Shown here in pieces: positions 44,710 to 53,594 of a DNA stretch of 64,000 nt. The stretch is from positions 5,556,443 to 5,620,442 of the forward strand of contig NGZR01000004.1 of the NCBI GenBank assembly GCA_002197995.1, read 5' to 3'. Under the pieces are notes generated by a model. The model saw only the letters and a program-made list of their open reading frames with translations. It was not told where the DNA came from and made no database searches. The stretch comes from Gaeumannomyces sp. JS-464 (Eukaryota; Ascomycota; Sordariomycetes; Magnaporthales; Magnaporthaceae). Numbering within the stretch: position 1 is the stretch's first letter; each line of letters opens with the position of its first letter. A program made the position numbers and the translations under genes.

Positions 44710-47244
44710 CTAGGGACTCGCAAAAGGATTAAAAAACTCGTTAGAAGCTGGCGCAGGCGCTAGGGAAGGTGCGGAAGCCCTCCCGGCCAGTTTGAAAGGC
44801 AGGGAGGCCGGTACAGGGGCCGGTACAGGGGCCGGTACAGGGGCCGGTACAGGGGCCGGTACAGAGGCCGGTACAAAGGTCGGCGAAGAGGGCAGGGGAG
44901 TGCCGAGGCTGACCACGGGACCCTCGTCAGCCTCGTCCCGTGCCTGCAAGGAAGCACCCAACTCGTGTTGGGAGTAATCCCGCCTTCCGCTGGCCCTTAT
45001 ACCAGTGCGTGTACGCGTGCGAGGCCGTGCCGCCGGCGGCTCGTTGTTAAAAGGGCCGGCGCCCGGAGGCCGGCCTTTCCTTACTCCGGCCGGCTTTGCA
45101 ACTCGTAGTAAGGGTCGTGCGTAAGCGGCTACCCGGGTGCAACCAAAAGCTATCTACGGCGGCGATTTGCAGCCAGGGGCCGTCGGATCCCGCCGCCGTG
45201 CTTTTTCTAAGGCAATAAGCTCGTGGGGGCAGGGCAGGCCGTATTGTGCACGCGTAGAGTGAGTGCAAGGGGCGATCTCTAAGCCGGTTGGGTGCTTGCG
45301 GGAAGGGAACGTTAATATCGCACGGTTGTTAATCTGTTCGAGGAAATCAAGGCACCACAACGAGGCTCGCAAAGGGAGGGCCCTGCCCATAAACGGCCGG
45401 CGTAATCCCACCTTACGCGCGCGTGGGAGTGCCCTTTACGGTCGTTAAAGGCCGCAATTCTGTGCCTCGTTTGCAGGCGAGTAGCCTGCTCAACTTGGGC
45501 TATCGTTAATCGAGCGGAAAGGTCGTACGTTTTGAGGGATCCGTGATTTCCCTCGACGCCGGCGGTGCTAATTACGCCTTGATTAAGGTTAAATTTGGTA
45601 TAGCAACAACCCCATTGCCGTCGGGAAGGCCAAACGGTTTGTTGCAAGTAGTTAATTAAGCTCGTTTGCTTAAAAACTCTCCTACAAGCCGGTCCATGGC
45701 GGCCTTATGCGCCTGACGGTCCCTGGCATAAACGACGTGCTTCCAAAGGGTAAAAAAGCCGGCCCGGGTATGGGGAACCTCGTTAAGGTGTGCTGGTAAG
45801 CATCCAGTCTTTAGGCAAATTCGATCCGTCGGTAACCGTTGTTAAGGGTACGGATATCCTCCTCGTCAGCCTCGTCGGGCCGGCCTTCGTCAGCCTCGTG
45901 GGCCTCGCTTTCGGGACCCGGATCGGGCGATCTTTCAACGGCTTTCGCGGTCGCAATTTTGCTCCATTTTTTTTAATTTGAAGGACGACGTCGGCGTTAA
46001 TATGGTAAACGCATAGTTGCATTTTTGCGAAAGGAAAACGCGCCTGAAAGGCTGTGCGCATGCGAGAGTCGGAGTCCGTTAAAGCGACTTTGGGGGCGGG
46101 GATTTGAAAGGCGGCCAAAAAGTCGCGAAGGCACCAAAAAGCCAAAGGAAGGTTTCCTCCGTCTCGTTATTTATTAGCCCCCAAAAGGCCGGCACCGTTG
46201 TGCGCTCGTTAGTTAAAATCACGGCCGTGAAAAGGTGCATATTGTTGCGGTTGCTTTTATAGGTAACGTCGATTTGGAGGCAGTGCGGGTTGGCTTAAAG
46301 GAAAGGGACGGCTTTCTCGTATGCCCAAGCAACGCCGGCAAAGGTAGTAGTTTCTGGGTTTTGCTGAAGGAAATCGGGCGGGTTGAAAGCTTTAAACACG
46401 ACCTTCGGGTCGTCGAGGGCCCGCACGAGGGCCGCGGCAGGCTTATATCCGTCAACCTCCTTTTTCCTATAGGCCGCCCTGTATTTGTATAGCGCTTGGA
46501 GGCTCCAATGCGCGTCGGGGTATCGGGATCGGCAAAGATCGAGTATCGAGCGCGTGCGGACCGTGGGATTTGCAAATAAAGGGCGAGGAACGTCCAATGC
46601 CTGCCACTAAGGCTCGTTGCTTGTTGGCGCACGGAAGGCCCCATGGCGTTTGCAGATAGGCGGCCGTGGCTTTGGTGGGTAAAGCACGTTATTTTGGCGC
46701 TTTAAAAACCTCCGTTAGCTTTAAGCCGTTGCATAACAAAGCCGTAGTTGCAGGTAAATATCTGGGAGGTATGCGTGCGCCGGCGGAGGGCCCGGGAGTT
46801 GGTAGGCCGTTGCCGGAAAAGGCACCCAACCTCGACCTTTTTAATGCCCTGGGAGTTTTTAAGCGACCGCATTACCGTTACCTTAACGCCCTTTAGTACG
46901 AGATAGTCACCTATAGCGTTGTTAAGCGCGTCGCCGGTAGGGTAAAGGGTCGAGAGGACTTTTAAGGGGGGCTCGGCGGTCCAGGGGAGGCCGTCCCAGT
47001 GCGTTGGGGTGGGTGCAGGCGATTCCGGCCGGCCTTCGGAGGCCGGCCCGGCCTCGTCGGAACTCGAACCCGCAGCCTCGTCGTCGCTCGAGATCGTGAT
47101 CACTTCGTTTATAGGGGCGATTGCTGAAAAATGGATTAAAAATGGCACCAAGTTCAATTTGCAGGCAAAATTACGTGGGCTGCGAAACCGGAACGCACAG
47201 GCGTTGCACGGGCCAAAAGTGGGGCAGGGTGCGTGTAGATGCAA
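44710..47244 (-). pseudogene. MULE transposase, interrupted
   Basis: Transposase of the Mutator-like superfamily read on the minus strand in pieces. The N-terminal part (47244-46702) has an acidic Ser-rich leader (VITISSDDEAAGSS) and a DNA-binding region (GDYLVLKGVKVTVMRSLKN). The catalytic part reads FLxANPHCLQIDVTYKSNRN (first Asp, near 46270), then ALTDSDSRMRTAFQARFPFA...CVYHINADVV (second Asp and CxxH, near 46040-46080). A C-terminal SWIM-like finger reads CTHSTRAQYGLPCPHEL (near 45230). It is followed by a Val-Pro-Ala-Pro repeat tail. Stops fall where Gln codons are expected (for instance CTT-TAA-GCC before NPHC and CCT-TAG-TGG near 46605), consistent with CpA-to-TpA mutation. Frame changes also occur, so the copy is not expected to encode active enzyme. 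Confidence 0.85.
44808..44879. repeat. Six tandem 12-bp units (CCGGTACAGGGG)
   Basis: Four identical 12-base units followed by two with one or two changes. On the minus strand they encode Pro-Val/Ala repeats in the transposase tail. The unit keeps the reading frame. Confidence 0.92.
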
Positions 47245-47271
47245 AAAGGGTGCGTGGCCGCAAAGAGCCTC
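47227..47271 (-). repeat. Right TIR of the MULE
   Basis: Perfect inverted copy of 44440-44484. Confidence 0.95.
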
Positions 47272-47279
47272 TTTTTAAA
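47272..47279. repeat. Right target-site duplication of the MULE (TTTTTAAA)
   Basis: Exact copy of 44432-44439. Confidence 0.85.
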
Positions 47280-47639
47280 TCCCGCTTTATGTAGTTTAAA
47301 AAACGAAAGCTTAATTTTTTTTTTTTTTTTTTTTTTTTTACACGTTTACGAGTAATTAGCCGGTATATTTAATTAACCCGCACGCGATTTTTACAGGAGG
47401 TCTTCTACACACGCATGTGAGTGGATGTATAATAATCACTGATTCCTAAGAATGCGGGGCTCGCGCGAGGGCCCGAAAATAATTAGGGTGCTCCCCCAGC
47501 TTTCATCTACTTGTCCATTCGAGCCGTGATATTATTCGTTCTGCAGCGCCATGCTTCCAACTGGCAATGTGGCATTCTACCCGATGCTTTTCAGTTAGGC
47601 TCAGCTCAAATGCAGAGATGGCCTAACCCATGCAGAACA
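47280..47639. other. AT-rich gene-free stretch with a poly-T run
   Basis: No gene seen. It contains a T run of about 27 bases (47313-47339) just outside the MULE. Confidence 0.6.
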
Positions 47640-48660
47640 TAAGAAACAGGATTGTTCATGGCGTTGGCATTATTAAATGCGATATCTGGGTGCAGCGCGC
47701 GGGCAGCTGTCGCACCATCGTTATCACCACCAAACGCGACCAATTTCTACGTTGGGGAACCAATCGACGGCCTTCATCGCTGCGACTCTCCATTTTGCAG
47801 CTCAGCAGCGCATACAACGGGCCGCATGTGCCGCCGATTTCAATCGGCACTCCGTCGGGTTGCTGCATGCCGACCTTTGCCTTGCCGGCGAAACTGGTCG
47901 CCTTCATGCGGACCGGGGTCCGATAGTGATCTTCAGACCGGTTACGATGTAGACGGGGTCGAAGCCAGTGGCCTCGACAAACTCGGCCACGTCGCGCTCT
48001 CGGTGATGCCGGCCCTGCGCGGCCCCAGGCCGTGCCGCGAGCAATGGTGAACCGCCCCGTTCCCAAGCCAGGACCTCCTGCAGGGGAAGGAAATCAGTCC
48101 TTGTGGGAGCACCTCGGACACTTGGCTGGCCAGATCCATCGCCGAGCTATATGTCCAAAGAATACTTGAAGCGGAGTGTCCTGGATGAACCGGACGATTT
48201 CGGGGGGTAGGTGGGCCAGTCTCGCAAATCCGGCTCCTTCTGCCGCCAGCGACGGTATAATTGCTGTGCGCGTGGCGTGTTCCAGGTGAAGGGGCTCCTC
48301 TCCAGGGGATCCTCCACGATGTTGCCATCCACAGTCGGCGCATGCCTCCTCGGATTTGCATCCCCGCACGAACGGCTTGAAGCAGGCGATGTGCATCACT
48401 GCAGATTCTGCGCAGCGTCGGCAGCGGGGCCGCCGACACAGGGGATGCCCTTGAGATGCTGGGCTTCAGGCTGGGGCCATACTCGGGAATATCGCGGAGC
48501 CAGCGCAGCTTGCATAGACTGTCGAATCGGCGCGCTGGAACTCACAAGCGATGTGTTTGACGATTTCACGCCGAGTTCCGATATGGTCCAGCTTCGACGA
48601 CTTAGACATGCAGCGTCAGGGGGGCGTCGCGTGAGCTCTAGGCGGCTCACCCATATCGTC
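47640..48660. pseudogene. Degraded gene remnants, identity uncertain
   Basis: Two weak traces. On the plus strand near 47650-47690 the reading VHGVGIIKCDIWVQ resembles the catalytic loop of fungal protein kinases (GIIHCDI...) but nothing convincing follows. On the minus strand 48094-48399, LAHLPPEIVRFIQDTPLQVF resembles an F-box-like start, preceded by a Cys-containing stretch (CKSEEACADCGWQH). Frames are short and change often. I cannot name either gene. Confidence 0.25.
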
Positions 48661-48899
48661 GCCACCCCGTGCCGTGGGAACTTGAAAAAGTACACCGCGC
48701 GGAAGACGGGCAAACGAAAACTAAAAAAAAAAAAATTTACGACAAGGAGCGGGGATCGCCAGGGAGCCCGATCACACGATACGCCGAATTTCTGCCGAGC
48801 GTAGTGGCTCTCGTTTCCAGAATCCGTAAACGCACCGTGCCTCCGACCCGTAATTTCAGCCCGGCGATCATCCCGCTTCGACGCCGACGCCGCGTCGTC

Positions 48900-49290
48900 G
48901 GGCCGGGACAGACGATGGCTCTCGAGCCCCCGGGAAAGACCCGTTCCCGGGAGCGACGGAACATTAAAGTCCAACTCGGACGGCAGCCGATCGACGGCCG
49001 AGAAGATCTCTCGAAGCGTTTCGGCATCCACGCGTCGTAAAGTTCCCGGTCGATTACCGCAACGATCTTAAGATCTTCTGCGCTATTGACGATCACATTG
49101 GCGGGGCCGAAGTCGTCGCATATGAGTTTGAATGGCCCTTTGTCGTATCTTGGAACAACGAATTCCGGGATCAAAAAGTCTAGGACACTCCAGTAGAGGT
49201 ACTTCTGCTTCGCATCCTCCTTATCATCGACCGAATTGAGCTGTTCATAGATATGCCTCTAGTCATACTCAGTGTTGTCGGAACTATCGT
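48900..49290 (-). pseudogene. APH-fold (aminoglycoside phosphotransferase family) kinase fragment
   Basis: Minus-strand sequence reads KQKYLYWSVLDFLIPEFVVP, then GPFKLICDDFGPANVIVN and LKIVAVIDREL. It matches the catalytic loop and metal-binding ID motif of fungal APH-domain proteins, whose usual forms are CHGD/DDFGPxNxxV and xVIDWE. The Trp of IDWE has become Arg. A stop (EYD-TAG) lies upstream and the match breaks off after REL. It is a fragment of one of the many subtelomeric APH genes of filamentous fungi, not a resistance gene. Confidence 0.6.
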
Positions 49291-49650
49291 AAACTAGTGG
49301 AGCGGGCGGTCGCGAGACCGTGATTCAGGCTTGTGGCTAGCTTATAAGCCCGTGTAAAGGTTCCGCACAAAGAAAAAGGAAGAGAAAAAGAGAATGTGCA
49401 GAGGCGTGACGCCGCTAACGTTAGCCCCCCGTTTTCTGGTCCTAGTCGGCCGCTTCGTTGGCCTGAGATAACTTGGCTGCTGCAGCCACGTAACGGAACC
49501 TGCAGCCCAGCCGCCAGCTGGAGGCAGCCCAACTCGACGACTCGACGTCCGCCTCACCGCATCAGCTTTCTTGGTCTCTAATCCAGTCAACATCCATAAC
49601 ACTGTTGCGACCAGCCGGCATCTCTTACCACTTGACCCTAACCCTCCGAG

Positions 49651-50322
49651 TACCGCGCCAAGCTGGGCGAGTGGGCCGACGAGGCTGTCGACCGCAGCGG
49701 CCGGTGGCTGCAGCCGGTGCTGCGCGCCACCGCCTTTGAGGACCACCTGGTTCGGGAGAACGGCCGGTTCGTGCCCGCCGGCAAGTGCGAGTCGCCCTTC
49801 GCGTGGGCGCAGCTGCTGTACGCACTTAACATCCGCCCCAAGGCCGGGGTGCTGGCGTGGCGGCTGCCGCCCAAGGCCATCGACCCCAGCAAGACGGGCG
49901 ACATCGCGCTCGTGGTCGACGGCAGCGTCATGTGCCACGTCATCAACCTGTACCGCCTGTACCAGGACGCGGCGCCCGTGGACTTCTCGCCGAACTCCGA
50001 GAACCGCAGCTACTACTCCAACGGCTGCCCGAGGTTGGCCGACGCGTGCCGCTTCTCGTTCGGGCGGTTGGCGGTCGAGCGCCTCGGCGCGGACCAGTTC
50101 GCGGCCCGCTTCGAGCCGGGCTCGCAGAGCGACCTGGCTGCAGAGCGGGTGCCCTTCTCGTACAACTTGTGGTTCCTCAAGGGGACGCATTTCAGGTTCG
50201 AGCGAGACTCGCTGATGGCCAAGTATTTCAACTGCTTGCACGACCAGGTGCCCGTCGCCGACGCGGCCAGCATGGGCCCGCTGCCGCCGCCCGACGCGGC
50301 GCTTGAGACGCGCGCCGACTAA
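49651..50322 (+). CDS. Hypothetical protein, 5'-truncated or missing first exon
   Basis: An open frame of about 223 residues from YRAKLGEWADEAVDRSGRWL to PPDAALETRAD, GC-rich with normal codon use. The frame is closed upstream by TAA at 49639 and the first internal ATG is at 49717. CTAAC just before CCTCCGAG at 49638-49650 looks like a branch site and acceptor, so an upstream exon may exist but was not found. Notable segments: HLVRENGRFVPAG, ESPFAWAQLLYALNIRPKAG, DIALVVDGSVMCHVINLYRL, PFSYNLWFLKG and MAKYFNCLHDQVPV. I do not recognise a named domain. It has escaped the mutation seen in the block beginning 500 bases further right. Confidence 0.55.
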   Translation, partial: YRAKLGEWADEAVDRSGRWLQPVLRATAFEDHLVRENGRFVPAGKCESPFAWAQLLYALNIRPKAGVLAWRLPPKAIDPSKTGDIALVVDGSVMCHVINLYRLYQDAAPVDFSPNSENRSYYSNGCPRLADACRFSFGRLAVERLGADQFAARFEPGSQSDLAAERVPFSYNLWFLKGTHFRFERDSLMAKYFNCLHDQVPVADAASMGPLPPPDAALETRAD

Positions 50323-50449
50323 GATAGGTCACCCCCTGTCGGCCACCCTGTCAGCCCCACGGCCTCGATCGTCGCGCGTATTTCAATTCTACGGCATTCC
50401 ATCAATTTTGATCCGTTTTCCTTCTTTTTTGCTGCATTTAAACGCTGAG

Positions 50450-50862
50450 ATGCCAGAGAAACAGTATACAAAACAAGAAGTCGAACAAGCCGTCGCCGCC
50501 GTGCAGGCGAAAGTACCAATCGCGACGGCTGCCCGAGCCTATGGGATACCGAGGACCACCCTACGACGCCGCCTTCAAGGCGCCCTACCTATCCGGCAGT
50601 CCCAAGAGCCTTTTCAGCGGGTAGGGCCGGCCCAGGAGAAGGGCTTGGCAGATTGGATACGCATACGGGCCTTCTTAGGCCTCCCTCCAACGCATGCAAA
50701 AGTCCGCATTTTTACGGAGGAGATCCTACGCCGGGAGAGCACCTAATAGGCCTTTGGAAAGCGCTGGATTAACCGCTTTTTGCGAAGATATCCGGAGATC
50801 CGGGTCGGCAAAGGCCGGCGCATAGGGTCGGCACGAATTAAAAGGGCTACTACTGTTACTAT
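50450..50862 (+). pseudogene. N-terminal fragment of a Tc5/pogo-type transposase (psq HTH + CENP-B-like HTH)
   Basis: It starts MPEKQYTKQEVEQAVAAVQA, then TAARAYGIPRTTLRRRL, a Psq-type helix-turn-helix. GLADWIRIRAFLGLPPTHA and, past two stops (TAA TAG, likely from CAA CAG), GKRWINRFLRRYPEIRVGK complete the Tc5-type DNA-binding domain. The fragment ends at the TA where the pogo element (50865) begins. I could not find its continuation on the far side at 61772. Confidence 0.8.
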
Positions 50863-50864
50863 TA

Positions 50865-51393
50865 AGTCAGTGCACCCCTTGTCCGCCATCCCCCCCTCCG
50901 CCACCCATTTCCCCTATACAAACGCATTGTTTTTACAACGCAATTAAAAATCGAATAAAAATCGGAAAAGTAAAAACGCTATATTAATCGATAGGCAAAA
51001 AGAAAAGCTTTTAAAAATTATATATTATATACGGTAGTTTTAAATATATGCTTTGTTATTTAAAAATAAAATAAACGGTTGTAAAATGTTAGCGTTTGCT
51101 AACAAATTATATGCATTTTATAACATTTAAAAAATTTAAATAACTTTTTATTTATATACGTAAATAAAATGCAATAAATTGTATAATATATGTAAATTTA
51201 ACGTTTTTACATAATAAAAGTATATATTACGTAATACATATATTTACGGAAATGTAATATACTGCACAGTATATTACACAGTAAAACCAACTTTTTCAAA
51301 TATAAATTTGAAAAAAAATTATATAAATATAAAAAGTTAATATTATATAACGTGGTTTACAAGCGAGTCGCGCATATAAGCGAGTCGCGCATT
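50865..51393 (+). repeat. Left long inverted repeat of the pogo element
   Basis: It pairs with the reverse complement of 61397-61771 at both ends. The outer part matches around GTCCGCCA...CTCCGCCAC and AAAAATCGAATAAAAATCG. The inner part matches around CGTGGTTTACAAGCGAGTCG, with a tandem AAGCGAGTCGCGCA pair. The AT-rich middle has diverged in length. Confidence 0.75.
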
Positions 51394-51519
51394 TTCCAAA
51401 GCGACACGCGTTTCCCACTTTTAACCTTAATTTTTTAACAACCACAAATAAAATTAACATTAAAAAAAGCTAGGATTATTTTCGCTATGCAAGCAATTTA
51501 ATTTAATCGGGGATTAAGT

Positions 51520-52926
51520 TTGCGTTTAGCGGCTAAAATTTACGATATTTTTAAATCCACACTGCGCGACCAACGCGCCGGCCGATTTGCTCGACGCGAT
51601 AGCATGCTTAAATTACGGAAATTAACGGAATCCGAAAAGGAAGCGCTTGTTAAATACATATTTAAATTGGATTCCCGCGCATTTCCTTCCCGGCCTTTTA
51701 GTATTAAAAATATAGCTAACCGATTGCTCGCTAAACGCGACGCGGGCGCCGTCGGTAAAAACTAGGTCGCGAACTTCGTTAAACGCCGCGTAAAGCTCGG
51801 CACGCGCTAAATTCGAAAGTACGATTACTAAAAAGCTAAATGCGAAAATCCTAAACTCGTTTTTGCGTAATTCGACCTTATGCGGAATACTATCGACAAA
51901 TATGGCATTTTGGATAATAACATTTACAATTTCGACGAAACCGGCTTTTTTATAAGTATAATCGCCGCCGTTATAATTATTACAATATCGGAAGGCCGTA
52001 GTAAAGCAAAACTGGTTTAACTTAGCAATTAAAAATGGGCTATAATTATTTAAAAGGTTAACTGTTGCGGTTAAGCGATCCCCTTTTTTATTATCGTTAA
52101 AAGGCAGTACTATTTGGCTAATTGGTATTTAAAAACCGGCTTTTTACGCGATTAGGTTATTTTAACGAATGTTAACGGGTGGATTACGAACGAGCTCGGC
52201 TTAAAATGGATTTAGCATTTCGATAAGCACATTGCATCGCGTATAAAAAGCACCCATCGTTTATTAATGCTAAACGGCTACGAAAGCTATTATTCGACGA
52301 ATTTCGAGCTTTATTGCCAAAAATATAACATTATTACGCTTTGCATATTTTCGCATTCGTTTTACTTTTTTTAACCGTTTAACGTTAAATGTTTTAGCCC
52401 GTTAAAAAAAATATACGGTTAATAAATCGAAAACTTAATAAAATTGCACGTTAACCACGTAATTAAAGTCGAATTCCTTTCGGCGTTTAAAACGGCATTT
52501 TTAAACTTTATAACCGAAAAAAACATTTAAAAAGGTTTTCGAAAAGCTAGTTTTACTTTTTTTAATCCAGGTTCGGTTTTAAAAAAGCTAAATGTAAAGC
52601 TACGAATTTTAATTCCCCCGAGGGAGCTTTTAAGCAACGCCGAACTTTAAACTTCCAAAACGCCGCGAACAGCTAGGAAAGCAATTTCGCAATCCGAACA
52701 TATTAAAACTTAAAATTTTAATTACCGAAGCAGCTTTTCGTTATTTATGCTAACGGTTGTAAACCAGCTTGCGAAAAAGACGAGTTCGATTATGCATTAA
52801 ATGGCCCTTTTTAAAGCCGAAGTTACTTCGCTACGCAAGGCGAACGAAGCATTAAACAAACGCCGGAAGGCCAAAAAAACACGTGTTTAATAAGGAGGGT
52901 TACATACTGTCGAAAAAATACGTAAT
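51520..52926 (+). pseudogene. Pogo/Tc5-like transposase, N-terminal and catalytic part, RIP-mutated
   Basis: It reads ARRDSMLKLRKLTESEKEAL and LDSRAFPSRPFSIKNIANRL, the Tc5 DNA-binding domain. ILDNNIYNFDETGFF (51905-51945) carries the first catalytic Asp. HFDKHIASR and LLMLNGYESYYS (about 52257-52295) follow; the family has L-x-x-D-G-H-x-S-H there, so Asp to Asn and His to Tyr fit C-to-T/G-to-A mutation. NIITLCIFSHSFYFF-stop-PFNVKCFSPLKKIYG corresponds to the third-acid region (QPLDV in intact members). Many Gln/Trp positions are stops. The coiled-coil end (EVTSLRKANEALNKRRKAKK) is cut by the LTR element. Confidence 0.85.
52922..52926. repeat. Left target-site duplication of the LTR element (GTAAT)
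   Basis: GTAAT directly precedes the left LTR and recurs at 61151-61155 directly after the right LTR. Confidence 0.85.
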
Positions 52927-53127
52927 TGTTAAAGCAGTTAAGGGTAAAAAAATTGGAAAAGCAAAAAGATGGTATTCGGAATAGGTTAAAAGCCGGAGGT
53001 TTGGCTTTGCAAAGGTTTAAAATATTTCTATGCGGGATTTACCTTATAAAGCCTCCGCCCTTATTTAACGATAAGGGTTTCTAGTCCCAACTTTTTATTT
53101 ACAATTAAGGCCTTACTGGCCGTAACA
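52927..53127 (-). repeat. Left LTR (3' LTR of the minus-strand element), 201 bp
   Basis: Starts TG and ends CA. It aligns over its length with 60949-61150, with mainly C/T and G/A differences. Confidence 0.88.
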
Positions 53128-53594
53128 AGTGCCGGCCTTTTAAAAAGACGGCATCGTCCTCGATGCTAAACACAAATAGCACAATGTTTTCCTCCTTTTT
53201 CGCCTTTATGGCGCCTAGTTTTCGTGCGGGCGTCCACGGCCGCGCTTAACCGGAATAGGTCCCCGAGCCTTAAAAACGTCGTTGGCTGCCGGGAAAAGGC
53301 CGTCGGTAAAAGCGTTAACTTTGCCTTTAAGCGCGGTTAGGGTTGCTTGCGACTTTTCGTAGGCTTCGATTACTTTGGGTGCGTGCTTAAAGTTGGCTTT
53401 GGGCTTCCCAAATGCCCTCGTGGTTTCCGTATCCCTTCTAAATGACGTAGTACTTAATGGCGCCGCCCTTTTTAACCCTGTGGTTAGTAATGCGCGTTTA
53501 ACTTCGAACGATTTATCGTTAGGGTTGCTAAAGTCGTCGGATTCGTCGTCGTCGACCGGGTATAGTCGATAGGGCCAGGTGGTGTTGGCACTCG

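Larger units (their letters stand above)
44440..47271 (-). mobile_element. MULE-type DNA transposon with perfect 45-bp TIRs
   Basis: A 2.83-kb element bounded by perfect 45-bp terminal inverted repeats (44440-44484 and 47227-47271, starting GAGGCTCTTTGCGGCCACGC) and an 8-bp direct duplication TTTTTAAA. Inside, on the minus strand, lies a Mutator-like transposase with a SWIM-type zinc finger. MULEs normally duplicate 8-11 bp. The ends are pristine while the transposase holds several stop codons, so this copy was probably moved in trans by another element. Confidence 0.9.

Noticed and set aside
44440..47271. hAT transposon because of the 8-bp target duplication
   Set aside because: The transposase has MULE-type catalytic motifs and a SWIM finger, and the TIR is 45 bp; hAT ends are much shorter. 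MULEs can duplicate 8 bp.
48900..49290. Antibiotic-resistance phosphotransferase
   Set aside because: Fungal genomes hold many APH-fold genes of unrelated function, and this copy is a broken fragment.
51352..51410. Inverted repeat around GCGAGTCGCGC as a regulatory hairpin or LTR end
   Set aside because: Its partner at 61397-61440 is the inner edge of the pogo element's other inverted repeat, which explains it fully.
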